Shown piece by piece: positions 36,036 to 46,541 of a stretch of 64,000 nucleotides of DNA. The stretch's first letter is position 1. Every line of letters begins with the position of its first letter. The stretch is from Bacillus sp. 103mf (GTDB lineage Bacteria; Bacillota; Bacilli; Bacillales; Bacillaceae_G). The notes below the pieces were generated by a model, which saw only the letters and a list, made by a program, of their open reading frames with translations, had not been told where the DNA came from and ran no database searches. A program made the translations under genes and the position numbers. The stretch is taken from positions 620,001 to 684,000 of the forward strand of contig NZ_FPAF01000001.1 of assembly GCF_900116295.1 (NCBI RefSeq), given 5' to 3'.

Positions 36036-36938
36036 CTATTTTAACAACGGCAAAGGTAACTGATGCTGAAAAGTAATACACTCACCATCTGTTTCAATTT
36101 CAACATCATTTTTCACGGTAGTATGTACAATCACCCCGTGCCGATATAATCGTTTCACCACACTTCGATGCGGATGGCCATACGGATTTTTTTTATCATA
36201 CGAAATAATAGCAAACTGCGGTGCAACAGCCGTTATAAACTGTTCGCTCGTTGATGTATATGAACCGTGATGGCCAACTTTTAACACATCTGCATGCACA
36301 TCGTACTTCTTCACAATTTCTTCCTCCGTATGTGTATCAGCATCCCCCATGAATAAAAAATCAGCCTTACCATAACGAATTTTCAATACAATAGATGACT
36401 CATTATTTTCTCGTTTTGTTTTTCCATCATTTAATACTTGAACTGAAATATGAGGATCTAAGGGAATATATTGCCCTTCCTTTACACGTAAAAATGGAAC
36501 TCCTCTTTTTTTAATACTTCTTATATACGAATGATATGTAAATGAACTATATAATTTCCCACTATCTAATACAAGTGAAACCGGCATTTGTTCAATAATT
36601 GGAATTAACCCTCCTATATGGTCCATATCAGGATGTGTACCGATAACAACATCTAAGCGTTTAATTCCCTTTTTAATTAATTTATCTATAATAGGCTCCC
36701 CAGCCTCATACGGACCACCATCAATTAAAATTGTTTTCCCGTTTGGTAAGGAAATAATTGTTGCGTCACCTTGCCCAACTCTTAAAAAATTTACAGTCAT
36801 CTTACCTAAATGCGTACGCTGACTTGAAAAGGAGGAAACCATATGTATAGAAGCATACTGACGTATAGGAGTTGCACTATTTAAAGTTATACATAATACT
36901 GCTGAAAATAGAAAAAGAGCGATACGCACATCTTTCAT
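36036..36938 (-). CDS. secreted ComEC-type metallo-beta-lactamase-fold hydrolase
   Basis: 300 aa. An N-terminal signal-like segment (RIALFLFSAVLCITL) is followed by the MBL fold: NFLRVGQGDATIISLPNGKTILIDGG, the metal motif GTHPDMDHIGGL, FLFMGDAD, VLKVGHHGSYTS and a C-terminal His in YGHPHRSVV. This is the same fold as the C-terminal part of the competence protein ComEC and free-standing Bacillus relatives; nuclease or phosphodiesterase activity is possible, not shown. It is flanked by an exact 14-bp direct repeat (see findings), and interrupts the expected scpB neighbourhood. Confidence 0.85.
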   Translation of the reverse strand: MKDVRIALFLFSAVLCITLNSATPIRQYASIHMVSSFSSQRTHLGKMTVNFLRVGQGDATIISLPNGKTILIDGGPYEAGEPIIDKLIKKGIKRLDVVIGTHPDMDHIGGLIPIIEQMPVSLVLDSGKLYSSFTYHSYIRSIKKRGVPFLRVKEGQYIPLDPHISVQVLNDGKTKRENNESSIVLKIRYGKADFLFMGDADTHTEEEIVKKYDVHADVLKVGHHGSYTSTSEQFITAVAPQFAIISYDKKNPYGHPHRSVVKRLYRHGVIVHTTVKNDVEIETDGECITFQHQLPLPLLK

Positions 36939-36991
36939 ACACCTTCTCCTTTTTCTATTTAGTATGACGCAGCTTTGATTTCATATACAAA

Positions 36992-37016
36992 AAAGCTTGG
37001 CAAAATGCCAAGCTTT
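36992..37016 (-). terminator. intrinsic terminator of scpA/scpB
   Basis: AAAGCTTGGC-AAAAT-GCCAAGCTTT, 10-bp stem followed by T residues on the minus strand. Confidence 0.85.
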
Positions 37017-37588
37017 CACTTCGAAATTTCTTGTAAAGAACCAAAGAATAAATCCGCTTCATTCATTCCTTCGCCTTCTTCTGACAGAGCAGGTAATTCA
37101 TCTAATGTTTGCAATGCAAATGTATCTAAAAACTCTTTTGTTGTGCCGTATAAAATAGGGCGTCCCGGCCCTTCTACACGTCCTACTTCTTTAATTAATA
37201 AATGGGATACAAGCGTTTGAAGAGCGCGATCTGTTTTTACACCGCGAATCTCTTCGATTTCGGTTCTTGTAATTGGCTGGCGATAGGCGATAATCGCTAA
37301 TGTTTCTAACGCTGCTTGTGATAAAGATGCAGTTGTTGGCGCATCCATCAATTTTTGATAATACGGTGCGTGCTCTTTTTTCGTTGCAAAACGATACACT
37401 TTTGCAAATTGAACAATCTGCAAGCCGCGTTGCAATTGATCATATTCTTCCTGCAGCTCTTCTACAAGCTTTATTGCATCTTTCACTTCTACCTCTAATA
37501 CTTTTGCAATTTGTTCTGGATAAATCCCTTCATCTCCTGCTACAAACAGCAGCCCCTCTATAACTGCCTTTTGTTCTTGTCTTTCCAA
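37016..37588 (-). CDS. scpB: segregation and condensation protein B
   Basis: 190 aa, the family length: two winged-helix units ([59 protein letters not shown]) and [11 protein letters not shown] near the end. It joins ScpA and SMC to make the condensin complex that organises and segregates the chromosome. A TTG start at 37588 is chosen (AAAGGAG 9 bases upstream) over longer frames that add 15 residues. Confidence 0.95.
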   Translation of the reverse strand: MERQEQKAVIEGLLFVAGDEGIYPEQIAKVLEVEVKDAIKLVEELQEEYDQLQRGLQIVQFAKVYRFATKKEHAPYYQKLMDAPTTASLSQAALETLAIIAYRQPITRTEIEEIRGVKTDRALQTLVSHLLIKEVGRVEGPGRPILYGTTKEFLDTFALQTLDELPALSEEGEGMNEADLFFGSLQEISK

Positions 37589-37673
37589 CGCTAAAAGCTC
37601 CTTTCTCACATTCTTTGTATCCATATACGTCATAAAGACCGAGCAACAATTTACGGTCGGTCGAACATTACAG

Positions 37674-38405
37674 CTATTGTTTCATTAAAAAGATTTCATC
37701 AAAATTATGCTCTTGCTCAATAACAATTTTCTGATGTTTCATAAGTTCCAAAATTGCTAAAAATGTAACAACAATTACATCTCGGTCATCATCTACAAAT
37801 AAATCGTAAAAACTTTGACGACCTCCTGCAAGTTCCAATTGTTTTAAAACATCGACCATTCGTTGTTCGATTGGGATTTCCTGCCTAGTAACTGTAGCTG
37901 TTACCGGCCGCTGTATTTTCTTTCGACGCATGAGCTTTTGGAACGCTGCTAACATATCATATAACGTCACATCAATCGGCAGCTTTTCAGCCTCCTCTTT
38001 TTGAAACATCATAAAATCAAGAGGAGGCCGTGTATATAACTGCGCTCGTTCTTGTTCTTTTTCTTTTAATTGAGTAGCAACTTGCTTATATTTCTTATAC
38101 TCAATTAGACGTTCCATTAATTCTTGCCGAGGATCTTCCATGAATTCTTCACTGCTATCCTGTACATCTTCTTCATACTTTGGAAGCAACATTTTACTTT
38201 TAATTTGCAATAGCGTCGCTGCCATAACTAAATATTCACTTGCAACATCAAGCTGTAATTCTTTCATCGCATGGATATATGATAAATATTGTTCTGTAAT
38301 TTCCGCTACAGGAATGTTATATATATCAATTTCATAACGATTAATTAAATGTAATAGTAAATCTAAAGGGCCTTCAAATGCCTCAACTTTAAAATTATAT
38401 TGCAC
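37674..38405 (-). CDS. scpA: segregation and condensation protein A (kleisin)
   Basis: 243 aa. The N-terminal [28 protein letters not shown] is the kleisin N-domain signature; an acidic middle region ([12 protein letters not shown]) and a C-terminal winged helix ([22 protein letters not shown]) follow. It bridges SMC heads. It lies 85 bp upstream of scpB on the same strand. Confidence 0.95.
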   Translation of the reverse strand: MQYNFKVEAFEGPLDLLLHLINRYEIDIYNIPVAEITEQYLSYIHAMKELQLDVASEYLVMAATLLQIKSKMLLPKYEEDVQDSSEEFMEDPRQELMERLIEYKKYKQVATQLKEKEQERAQLYTRPPLDFMMFQKEEAEKLPIDVTLYDMLAAFQKLMRRKKIQRPVTATVTRQEIPIEQRMVDVLKQLELAGGRQSFYDLFVDDDRDVIVVTFLAILELMKHQKIVIEQEHNFDEIFLMKQ

Positions 38406-38574
38406 AAATCATCCCACCACATTTTTTCTGTAACACCATAAGTATAGTGTATACTTATGGACTATCCAACCTTTTTCAAAAAATTAATTAAAAATAGACG
38501 TATACCTAGGCCACAATGCCCATCCCATTCATATGATGACAGTGTAATGAGTACATTGTAGGAGGTTACAAACT

Positions 38575-38670
38575 ATGGGTCATGTTTCTGGAGGTTTCCA
38601 CGGCGGATTCGCTTTACTAGTTGTGTTATTTATTTTATTAATTATTGTCGGCGCAGCTTGTTTTTGCTAA
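38575..38670 (+). CDS. YjcZ family sporulation-associated peptide
   Basis: 31 aa: MGHVSGGFHGGFALLVVLFI then LLIIVGAACFC. The Gly-rich N-terminus followed by one hydrophobic span is diagnostic of the YjcZ/YczN-type small proteins produced during sporulation in Bacillus. TAGGAGG at 7-8 bases upstream. Divergent from scpA. Confidence 0.8.
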   Translation: MGHVSGGFHGGFALLVVLFILLIIVGAACFC

Positions 38671-38715
38671 CTGACATAAAGCGACTAGAGTACTCTCTAG
38701 TCGTTTTATATTTAT

Positions 38716-38760
38716 CCTGCTATTCGTGGGCAGTAAGATCCCCACTGATGGAAGTTTCAC
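38716..38760 (+). mobile_element. bcr1-like element, copy 6 (45-bp minimal form)
   Basis: TTTAT at 38711-38715 and 38761-38765 bound 45 bp consisting only of the left end (CCTGCTATTCGTGGGCAGTAA) joined to the right end (CCCCACTGATGGAAGTTTCA). Confidence 0.85.
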
Positions 38761-38807
38761 TTTATGCTACACTATATACAACACTGCTTAGAATTGGAGT
38801 GAAAAGC

Positions 38808-39326
38808 ATGTATCATGAAGCATACATACAGTTTTTAATTCATTTTCATAGTGATTACGACTACTTTGAATGTCACGAAGTTTTAGAAGAACATTGGAAA
38901 ACAAAGCCACGCGGAGAGCGAGAACAGCATTGGGTTGGACTCATTCAAATTGCTGTCGCTTTATACCACCATAGACGCTCTAATTGGAACGGTGCTGAGC
39001 GAATGATGAAGAGTGCCCTATTCATTTTACAGAATGAAAAACAACATATAGAAGCATTAGGTTTAGACTATTTGAAACTACTATTGCTTCTTGAGGAACG
39101 ACTGCACATCATTCAAAATCATGATTCTTATACAACATTATTTCTTCCTTTTGCTGATTCGAATTTAGAAAACATATGTATACAATTATGCAAAACGAAA
39201 AGATTGCCGTGGAAAGAGACTTCTTCTACTCCAAGCGAGGATATTATTCATAAACATTCTCGCCGTAATCGTGAAGATGTGATTAGTGAACGAAATATTC
39301 AATTACAAAAGAGAAAGCAGAGATAA
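38808..39326 (+). CDS. DUF309 domain protein
   Basis: 172 aa. FLIHFHSDYDYFECHEVLEEHWK and the WVGLIQIAVALYHHRRSNWNGAERMM block are the DUF309 signature (conserved His/Glu/Trp). In Bacillus the gene is often beside ribT/scp genes, as here. The ATG at 38808 has GGAGTG upstream; a longer frame would start inside the repeat. Biochemical role unknown. Confidence 0.85.
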   Translation: MYHEAYIQFLIHFHSDYDYFECHEVLEEHWKTKPRGEREQHWVGLIQIAVALYHHRRSNWNGAERMMKSALFILQNEKQHIEALGLDYLKLLLLLEERLHIIQNHDSYTTLFLPFADSNLENICIQLCKTKRLPWKETSSTPSEDIIHKHSRRNREDVISERNIQLQKRKQR

Positions 39327-39343
39327 GGTTATCTCTGCTTTTA

Positions 39344-39904
<561 letters not shown>

Positions 39905-40090
39905 TACCTAATATAAATAAAAAAGCGATATAAAAAACCTCTTTCTTTTAGGTAAGCGAGAGCGTCTGACCATGCATAGAATCGGTCAGATCCTTTTCCT
40001 GCCACATGCGAGGTTTAAAACAAAGGGAGGAAGCGAGTCCAGATCACACTTCTGCATAGTAGCAACTTATATGTTGAAAAAGTTTAAATG
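39905..40090 (+). repeat. repeat A, copy 6
   Basis: 'aaaaaagcgatataaaaaacctctttcttttagg', 'gcgagagcgtctgaccatgcatagaatcggtcag', 'ctgccacatgcgaggtttaaaacaaagggaggaagcgag', 'gtagcaacttatatgttgaaaaag'. Confidence 0.8.
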
Positions 40091-40165
40091 ACACAAATGA
40101 TATGCAAAGTCTTCTATACGTATCTTTTACTTGGCTTACCTTACAAATTCTTTTTTTAATAAAAA

Positions 40166-40190
40166 AAGAGAGAGCATTTTGCTCCCTCTT
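40166..40190 (-). terminator. intrinsic terminator of ppiB
   Basis: AAGAGGGAGCA-AAA-TGCTCTCTCTTTTTTT on the minus strand. Confidence 0.85.
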
Positions 40191-40196
40191 AATATT

Positions 40197-40634
40197 TTAC
40201 TCTTCCCAAACCTTAACTTCTTTCATAACATCGCCTTGACGCATATTTAGTACTGTTTCGATGCCATTTGTTACTTGACCAAACACAGTATGAACGCCAT
40301 CTAAATGCGGTTGTGGCTCATGTACGATAAAGAACTGGCTTCCTCCAGTATTTCTTCCAGCGTGCGCCATAGAAAGTGCCCCTACTTTATGTTTGTGAGG
40401 ATTTCCATCAGTTTCACAAGGAATGGAGTAACCAGGACCACCTGCTCCTGTTCCTGTTGGATCGCCACCTTGGCTTACAAAACCAGGAATTACTCTGTGG
40501 AAAGTAACTCCATTATAAAAACCTTCATTAGCTAATTTTCTAAAGTTTTCCACTGTTTTTGGTGCTTCTTCTGTGAAAAATTCTAATTCGATTTTTTCAC
40601 CGTTTTCCATTAATATGTATCCTAAAGTTCTCAT
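40197..40634 (-). CDS. ppiB: peptidyl-prolyl cis-trans isomerase B (cyclophilin)
   Basis: 145 aa single-domain cytoplasmic cyclophilin. [19 protein letters not shown] carries the catalytic Arg, followed by [27 protein letters not shown] and [12 protein letters not shown], all consensus. AAAGGAGC upstream of the ATG. It assists folding at proline bonds. Confidence 0.95.
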   Translation of the reverse strand: MRTLGYILMENGEKIELEFFTEEAPKTVENFRKLANEGFYNGVTFHRVIPGFVSQGGDPTGTGAGGPGYSIPCETDGNPHKHKVGALSMAHAGRNTGGSQFFIVHEPQPHLDGVHTVFGQVTNGIETVLNMRQGDVMKEVKVWEE

Positions 40635-40842
40635 GTATAATAAGCTCCTTTCAACAATCTCAGCCTTATATTACCACAATCGCTGTAATAAACAAAAATA
40701 TTATTGTGAAAACCTTTATAAAATCCGACAATCCTGCTATTTCTTTCTAAAATCAATCTAAAGGCGGATGACAAATACAAAAAATATACTATAATTACTT
40801 TGTTGCCCGAAAATTTCAGAAAGAGAAAGGGAGCGATTTTTC

Positions 40843-41709
40843 GTGAAAACGAAATTGTTAGCACTGCTATTAGCTGTTATGGTCTTTTTGATTCCAGCAG
40901 CTTCATATGCAGACGTGATTGAGGGAGAGTCTATTGTTACATTAGGAGAAAATTTAACAGAACAGCAAAAACAACAACTTCTCCAAGAAATGAAAGCGCC
41001 AAAAGATGCACAAATTATTACGGTATCAAACGCGGAAGAACATAAATATTTAGATGGAGTTGTACCAAACGCTCAAATCGGCACAAAAGCAATTTCTTCT
41101 TCTATGATTACGTATACAAAAAAAGGATCTGGTCTTGTTGTACAAGCGCATAATATCAATTGGGTAACAGATGCAATGTATACAAACGCATTAATTACAG
41201 CAGGTGTAAAAGATGCGAATATTTACATTACAGCACCATTTAAAGTATCAGGGACTGCCGCTTTAACAGGCTTAATGAAAGCTTACGAGACAACAGCAAA
41301 AAAAGAAATTCCAGAAGAAGTGAAAAAAGTCGCTAATGAAGAAATGGTTCAAACTGCAAAACTTGGTGACCAAATCGGAAATGACAAAGCTGTACAACTT
41401 GTTGCAAAAGTTAAAGAGGAGATTGCAAAAGAACAACCAAAAACAACAGAAGATTTACGCTCACTCATTAAAAAGATTGCAGATCAGCTTGGAATTACAT
41501 TAACTGATGAACAACTTGATAATTTAGTAGCACTCTTTGACAAAATGAAAAACTTAAACATTGATTGGAATCAAGTTAGTAACCAATTAAATAAAGCAAA
41601 AGAACACGTTTCAGCGTTTCTAGGCTCTGAAGAAGGTCAAGGCTTTTTAGAAAAGTTAAAAGGCGTATTCGCTAGCTTTATTGACTTTATTAAATCGCTA
41701 TTCAAGTAA
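40843..41709 (+). CDS. secreted DUF1002 protein (YpuA-like)
   Basis: 288 aa from a GTG start (AAAGGGAGCG upstream). A Sec signal peptide ends near ASYA-D (residues 1-24), so the product should be exported. The mature protein has the DUF1002 pattern: GVVPNAQIGTKAISSSMITYTKKGSGLVV, TAPFKVSGTAALTGLMKAYE and a helical C-terminus. In B. subtilis ypuA neighbours ppiB, as here. Linked to the cell envelope in general; no catalytic motif. Own terminator. Confidence 0.85.
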   Translation: MKTKLLALLLAVMVFLIPAASYADVIEGESIVTLGENLTEQQKQQLLQEMKAPKDAQIITVSNAEEHKYLDGVVPNAQIGTKAISSSMITYTKKGSGLVVQAHNINWVTDAMYTNALITAGVKDANIYITAPFKVSGTAALTGLMKAYETTAKKEIPEEVKKVANEEMVQTAKLGDQIGNDKAVQLVAKVKEEIAKEQPKTTEDLRSLIKKIADQLGITLTDEQLDNLVALFDKMKNLNIDWNQVSNQLNKAKEHVSAFLGSEEGQGFLEKLKGVFASFIDFIKSLFK

Positions 41710-41710
41710 T

Positions 41711-41738
41711 AAAAAGCTCGTTATTGACGAGCTTTTTT
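41711..41738. terminator. bidirectional terminator
   Basis: AAAAAGCTCGT-TATTG-ACGAGCTTTTTTT between convergent genes. Confidence 0.9.
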
Positions 41739-42523
41739 TATGCTAACAATGGTAGTTTCATAATGGCTTCTTCTACAGAACGAACAACATGACTCGCTTT
41801 TTCTTTCACATATGGATGAGCATGATGTAATGTAAAGGAATGCGGCGTCACAGAAAACATGGAAATATCATTAAAAGAATCCCCAATACATGCTACTTCA
41901 TGTGCTTCTACTTGTAAATGTTCCATTAAAAGCTGCAGTGCACTTCCTTTACTAATCCCAATGGGCATAATATCCACATATCGCTTTCCTGAAATCACGA
42001 CTTCCGCCTTGCCTTGAAATTCGTTTCGCAGCTCTTGATCTAACATTGTAATTTCCTCTTCTTCTCCATAAACAAATAATTTTGCCGGATGAATAGTTTG
42101 TCCGAAGTCTTCCTCTAATGTCTCTACTTCTGCGATTTCTCCTTGAATATATTCTTCAAACATACGATGATGTTCATTTTTCTTTTTTGTATATCGATGC
42201 TCCTTCGCACATACAATATCCGCCATCTTTTTTTTATGTATATATTTATATATTTCCCGGGCAACCTCACCATCAAAAGTTGATTCGTTTAACATTTCTC
42301 CTTCTTTCGTTAATAAAACGGCACCATTTAATCCTGTTGTATAATAAGGGAAAGCGAATTGTTTCACAACAGCATGAATACGGTGAGTAAAACGACCAGA
42401 AGCAAAACAAATATTCGTACCTTTCTCTGCTAACCAGCATAATGCTTTTTCATCGTCACGATGGATCCGATTCACGTTATAAACGAGTGTGTCATCTAAA
42501 TCGCTAACAAATAACTTAATCAT
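41738..42523 (-). CDS. Cof-type HAD-IIB phosphatase
   Basis: 261 aa. MIKLFVSDLDDTLVYN (nucleophile Asp), FASGRFTHRI, GISKGSALQLL and GDSFNDISMF are HAD motifs I-IV with a type IIB cap. The ATG at 42523 has GGGGAG upstream; the longer frame adds 8 residues without a ribosome site. Similar in organisation to the paralogue at 32084. Substrate unknown. Confidence 0.9.
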   Translation of the reverse strand: MIKLFVSDLDDTLVYNVNRIHRDDEKALCWLAEKGTNICFASGRFTHRIHAVVKQFAFPYYTTGLNGAVLLTKEGEMLNESTFDGEVAREIYKYIHKKKMADIVCAKEHRYTKKKNEHHRMFEEYIQGEIAEVETLEEDFGQTIHPAKLFVYGEEEEITMLDQELRNEFQGKAEVVISGKRYVDIMPIGISKGSALQLLMEHLQVEAHEVACIGDSFNDISMFSVTPHSFTLHHAHPYVKEKASHVVRSVEEAIMKLPLLA

Positions 42524-42609
42524 GTAATCTCCCCTTCCATACATCATATTTACTTCTAGTGTACAAAAGAAATGTTATGTTTTTGTTAAAAACAAATAAA
42601 TTTATAACA

Positions 42610-42643
42610 AAAATGAGCAGAATTTATTCTTCTGCTCATTTTT
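42610..42643 (-). terminator. terminator of the spoVA operon
   Basis: AAATGAGCAGAA-GAATAAA-TTCTGCTCATTTTT on the minus strand; the spoVAF stop codon is inside the hairpin. Confidence 0.85.
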
Positions 42644-44108
42644 GCCTCCTTATATTTTGAGGATGGACGATGCTAGGACGTACCTTTAAACTAGAAATAG
42701 ATGGGCGAATTAAAATTTTCACCAATGCTTCCCAATCAAATGGAAGAAACGGCCAAAGATACGGCGTTTGTAAACTTCTAATAGATGCTAAAAATAAAAT
42801 TAACAATGTCATTCCAACAACAAAGCCTATTTCCTGAAATAAAGCTGTACATATAATAAGGAATAATTTCCCGATTTTATTCCCTAATCCTAATTCATAA
42901 CTTGGCGTTGCATATGATCCAATCATAGAAATGGCAGTATATAAAATGACTTCTGGTACAAATAGACCGACATTAATTGCAATTTGACCAATTAATATAG
43001 CCGAAATTAACCCTGCTGCTGATGACAGCGGTGTTGGTGTATGAATCGATGCCATCCTCAGAAATTCCAGCCCTACTTCCGCTAAAATAATCTGCAAAGC
43101 AATCGGTATATTGGTCACTTTATTCGGTCCAATAAACGCTAACTTTTCTGGTAATACAGCAGGATCCATTACAAACACAAGCCAAAGTGGCAATAAGAAC
43201 AGAGAAAATACAACTCCTAGAAAACGAATCCAGCGTAAAAATGTTCCAACAGCAGGATTTTGCCGAAATTCCTCTGCATGCTGTACATGATGAAAATATG
43301 TTGTTGGTGTAATAATTGCACTAGGAGAAGTATCTGTCAGGAGTAAAACATGTCCTTCTAACAAATGATTCGCTGCGACATCTGGTCTTTCTGTATAGCG
43401 AATAAGCGGAAAAGGGTTATATCCTTGTTTCACAAGAAACTCCTCAATTGTTTTATCCGCCATTGTTACACCGTCGATTTGAATATTTGCTATCTCCTGC
43501 TTTATTATTTTCACTAAATCAGGATTCGCAATATCTTGTATATATGCGATACAAAGATCTGTGCGTGACCGCTCTCCCACCCGGATAATTTCATGCCGCA
43601 AACGCGGATCACGAATACGTCTCCGAATAAGAGCTGTGTTTACAATAATATTTTCAACAAATCCATCGCGCGCACCCCTAACAACCTTCTCTGTATCCGG
43701 CTCTGTTGGAGTTCTTCCTGGATAACTACGAACATCAATTACAAATGCTTCTGTCTCTCCCTCAACAAAAATAACGATTAAGCCTGATAAAACTTGCAAT
43801 ATGACATCATCCATCGTCTTTATTTTACTTACTTGCTGATGAATCAGACGATTTTCTAACAACTTTACTGTACCTTCTCCATACCTTTGTATTTCATTCG
43901 TATCAATAGCCTCTTCGAGAATGTGTATGATATAGTTTGTATCACATAAACCATTCACAAACAAAACACCAATTTCTTTATCTAAAATATGAAATTTACG
44001 AATTCCCACATCAAAGGTAACACCAAGTCCAACTGTTTGCTTCAAATAATTTTCATTGTCACTTAAAAATGAAGAAATTGGTATATTAGTCTTTTTTGTA
44101 TTGGTCAT
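42636..44108 (-). CDS. spoVAF: stage V sporulation protein AF (GerA-family)
   Basis: 490 aa. A soluble N-terminal ~250 residues ([30 protein letters not shown], the GerA-A family signature) precede five membrane segments. It is forespore-made, embedded in the inner spore membrane and aids dipicolinic acid release in germination. The ATG at 44108 has GAAAGGAG at 10 bases upstream and overlaps spoVAEA by 23 bp. Confidence 0.95.
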   Translation of the reverse strand: MTNTKKTNIPISSFLSDNENYLKQTVGLGVTFDVGIRKFHILDKEIGVLFVNGLCDTNYIIHILEEAIDTNEIQRYGEGTVKLLENRLIHQQVSKIKTMDDVILQVLSGLIVIFVEGETEAFVIDVRSYPGRTPTEPDTEKVVRGARDGFVENIIVNTALIRRRIRDPRLRHEIIRVGERSRTDLCIAYIQDIANPDLVKIIKQEIANIQIDGVTMADKTIEEFLVKQGYNPFPLIRYTERPDVAANHLLEGHVLLLTDTSPSAIITPTTYFHHVQHAEEFRQNPAVGTFLRWIRFLGVVFSLFLLPLWLVFVMDPAVLPEKLAFIGPNKVTNIPIALQIILAEVGLEFLRMASIHTPTPLSSAAGLISAILIGQIAINVGLFVPEVILYTAISMIGSYATPSYELGLGNKIGKLFLIICTALFQEIGFVVGMTLLILFLASIRSLQTPYLWPFLPFDWEALVKILIRPSISSLKVRPSIVHPQNIRRQK

Positions 44109-44664
44109 AAAACCCACTCCTTTCTAAAATCAATTGAATTGCTTGTTTTGTAATTGGCGACCCGCGTTTCCAGTCATCATTGCCGTACATTTTCCCAATA
44201 TCACCGATTCCAACAATAATAGGAACATGCAATTCGTCTAAACAGTAAACGGTATCACCGTTAATTCTTCCTATTTCAACATCCGCCAATCCAAATTTAT
44301 CAACACCATACTCAGTTAATCGTCCTTCTCGATCAACACTTACATCAACACGTGCCCATTCCCAATGATGCGTATTCGAAGCAACCGCTAACACGCCAAG
44401 CACATCAATTTGTTTGTTCGTTGCCACATATTTTAATGCTTTTTCTCCTGATCCTTCCCCAATATATCCACTATCATCAAACATAACAAAAACAGGGTCA
44501 TGTGGTGTTTGCATGATAAGCTCAACAATCTTTCTCCCTGTTAATTTCGTTGGATTACTTTGCGATGCCGAAATACATCGTCCCCCAAACTCCTTTGCCA
44601 GTAACTCGATTGTTCGCTGCGCATATTCATCTCCGTCTGTCACCAAAATAACCCTTCTTCTCAT
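44086..44664 (-). CDS. spoVAEA: stage V sporulation protein AEA
   Basis: 192 aa soluble protein ([57 protein letters not shown]), the outer-leaflet or soluble partner of the SpoVA channel. Last but one gene in the operon; the channel imports dipicolinic acid during sporulation. Confidence 0.93.
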   Translation of the reverse strand: MRRRVILVTDGDEYAQRTIELLAKEFGGRCISASQSNPTKLTGRKIVELIMQTPHDPVFVMFDDSGYIGEGSGEKALKYVATNKQIDVLGVLAVASNTHHWEWARVDVSVDREGRLTEYGVDKFGLADVEIGRINGDTVYCLDELHVPIIVGIGDIGKMYGNDDWKRGSPITKQAIQLILERSGFYDQYKKD

Positions 44665-44669
44665 CTTAT

Positions 44670-45020
44670 TTATCCTTTCGGTTTAAAAATAAGTGCTGCT
44701 AAAAATGCAAATAAAATTGCTGCTGAAATTCCAACAGATGTTAACTTAAACATTCCCATTCCAATCCCAAGATAACCATACTTTTCTGCTGCTTCCATCG
44801 CTCCATGCAATAAAGAATGGCCAAAACTTGAAATCGGAACAGTCGCTCCCGCTCCTGCAAACTGAATCAGTTTATCATAAATGCCAAAACCATCTAAAAT
44901 AGCACCCATTACTACGAAAATTGCCATAACATGTGCAGGTGTTAATTTCGCAAAATCTAACAGGAGTTGTCCGATAACACAAATCGCCCCTCCAACTAAA
45001 AACGCATATATAAATTCCAC
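44670..45020 (-). CDS. spoVAEB: stage V sporulation protein AEB
   Basis: 116 aa with four membrane helices ([17 protein letters not shown] ...[30 protein letters not shown]). Similar to SpoVAC in its 'YDKLxQFAGAGxxVPxxxFxxS' core; both are channel subunits for dipicolinic acid. Confidence 0.95.
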   Translation of the reverse strand: MEFIYAFLVGGAICVIGQLLLDFAKLTPAHVMAIFVVMGAILDGFGIYDKLIQFAGAGATVPISSFGHSLLHGAMEAAEKYGYLGIGMGMFKLTSVGISAAILFAFLAALIFKPKG

Positions 45021-45023
45021 ATA

Positions 45024-46037
45024 TTACACCCCTTTTATTCTTTCAAATACAATACCGTGTGCAATTGTTGGAATCGATTCTTTTTGTTGAATCATAATCG
45101 GACTTAATAAAGCACCTGTTGCGACGACAAAAATCCGCCTGAGATTCCCCTTTTTCATTTCTTTCATTAAATGTCCATATGTTACAACTGCGGAACAAGC
45201 ACAGCCACTTCCTCCTGCAAATACTTGCTGGTCATCTCTATAAATCATTAAACCGCAATCATTATAGACATTCCCTAGATCATAGCCTTCATCTAACAAA
45301 AGCTGCCGTGCAATCGGCGTTCCTACTGCTGACAAATCTCCTGTCACAATCAAATCGTAATCAGCAGCACTTCTGTTTAAATCCTCAAAATGCTGCCCGA
45401 TTGTATGAGCTGCAGCAGGGGCCATCGCAGATCCCATATCAAACGGATCTGTTATACCTAAATCTTGCACTTTTCCAATGGTTGCTGCTGTTACTTTAAT
45501 TGCACTTCTTTCCCGACTAATTAAAGCTGTACCAGCTCCTGTAACAGTAAATGTCGCTGTAGTTGGCTTTTGTCCTCCGTACTCTGTTGGATAACGAAAT
45601 TGCCGCTCGGCCGTAGCATTATGACTGCTGACTGTTGCTAATACTCGATTTGCAAATCCCCCATCAATAAATGCTGCGCCAACAGCTAACGTCTCCATCG
45701 AAGTGGAACACGCTCCAAACATGCCTAAAAATGGGATTGAAAGTTCTCTTGCAACATAATTTGCCGTAACTGTTTGATTTAATAAATCTCCAGCTAAAAA
45801 AAAATCAATATCAGATGCTTGTATCTTTTCTTTTTGCAATGCTTGTTGAATCGACTCTCGCATTAACCGTCTTTCTGCTAGCTCCCAACTCTCTTCTTTG
45901 CAATGTAAATCATCATATGTAATATCAAAACTATCTCCAAGCGGTCCCTTTGCCTCTTCCGGTCCAACGGCCGTCCCCGTTGCATTCACATATACATCAT
46001 TTTGAAATAGCCACGTTTGCTTCCCAGTTAATCTCAT
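45024..46037 (-). CDS. spoVAD: stage V sporulation protein AD (DPA-binding, thiolase-like)
   Basis: 337 aa of thiolase fold: GMFGACSTSMETLAVGA holds the conserved Cys, and GGSGCACSAVVTYGH and AHGIVFERIKG the C-terminal part. SpoVAD binds dipicolinic acid. Full length; the ATG at 46037 is preceded by GAAGGCAG. Confidence 0.95.
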   Translation of the reverse strand: MRLTGKQTWLFQNDVYVNATGTAVGPEEAKGPLGDSFDITYDDLHCKEESWELAERRLMRESIQQALQKEKIQASDIDFFLAGDLLNQTVTANYVARELSIPFLGMFGACSTSMETLAVGAAFIDGGFANRVLATVSSHNATAERQFRYPTEYGGQKPTTATFTVTGAGTALISRERSAIKVTAATIGKVQDLGITDPFDMGSAMAPAAAHTIGQHFEDLNRSAADYDLIVTGDLSAVGTPIARQLLLDEGYDLGNVYNDCGLMIYRDDQQVFAGGSGCACSAVVTYGHLMKEMKKGNLRRIFVVATGALLSPIMIQQKESIPTIAHGIVFERIKGV

Positions 46038-46074
46038 CTGCCTTCTCCTTTACTTACATTAGCTGAAACTTCCA

Positions 46075-46530
46075 TCATTGGAGGAGCTTCCATGTATACC
46101 GAATGAGACCTACAACATACGCTCCAACAACGCCAAATACAATTACACTTCCAGCAATTTTGAACATATTTGTGGCAATCCCAAGAACAATTCCTTCACT
46201 GCGGTGTTCCATTGCTGCGCTCACCATTGAATTTGCAAATCCAGTAACCGGAATTGCTGAGCCTGCTCCTGCAAATTGTCCAAGTTTATCATATACACCA
46301 AGCCCGGTTAAAATTGCTGATAGTAATATTAATGTTGTAATTGTTGGATTCCCTGCATTTTTCTCCGTAAAATCGAAATAATGTATATACATCTTTGTCA
46401 AGACCTCACCTAATGTGCAAATAAGTCCACCCACAACAAAAGCCTTGATGCAGTTCATCATATAGTTAGGTTTTGGATGATACTCTTTCACTTTATTCGT
46501 ATAATCGTCTTTTAATCTATGCAGTGCCAC
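46075..46530 (-). CDS. spoVAC: stage V sporulation protein AC
   Basis: 151 aa, four membrane helices with GVYDKLGQFAGAGSAIPVTGFANSMVSAAMEHRSEG; SpoVAC is the mechanosensitive dipicolinic-acid channel subunit. The GTG at 46530 lies 7 bases after TAGGAGG and gives the family length; longer frames run into the site itself. The last residues (YTWKLLQ) and stop are encoded by DNA that matches the end of the bcr1-like repeat (see findings). Confidence 0.9.
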   Translation of the reverse strand: MALHRLKDDYTNKVKEYHPKPNYMMNCIKAFVVGGLICTLGEVLTKMYIHYFDFTEKNAGNPTITTLILLSAILTGLGVYDKLGQFAGAGSAIPVTGFANSMVSAAMEHRSEGIVLGIATNMFKIAGSVIVFGVVGAYVVGLIRYTWKLLQ

Positions 46531-46541
46531 TAACATGCCTC

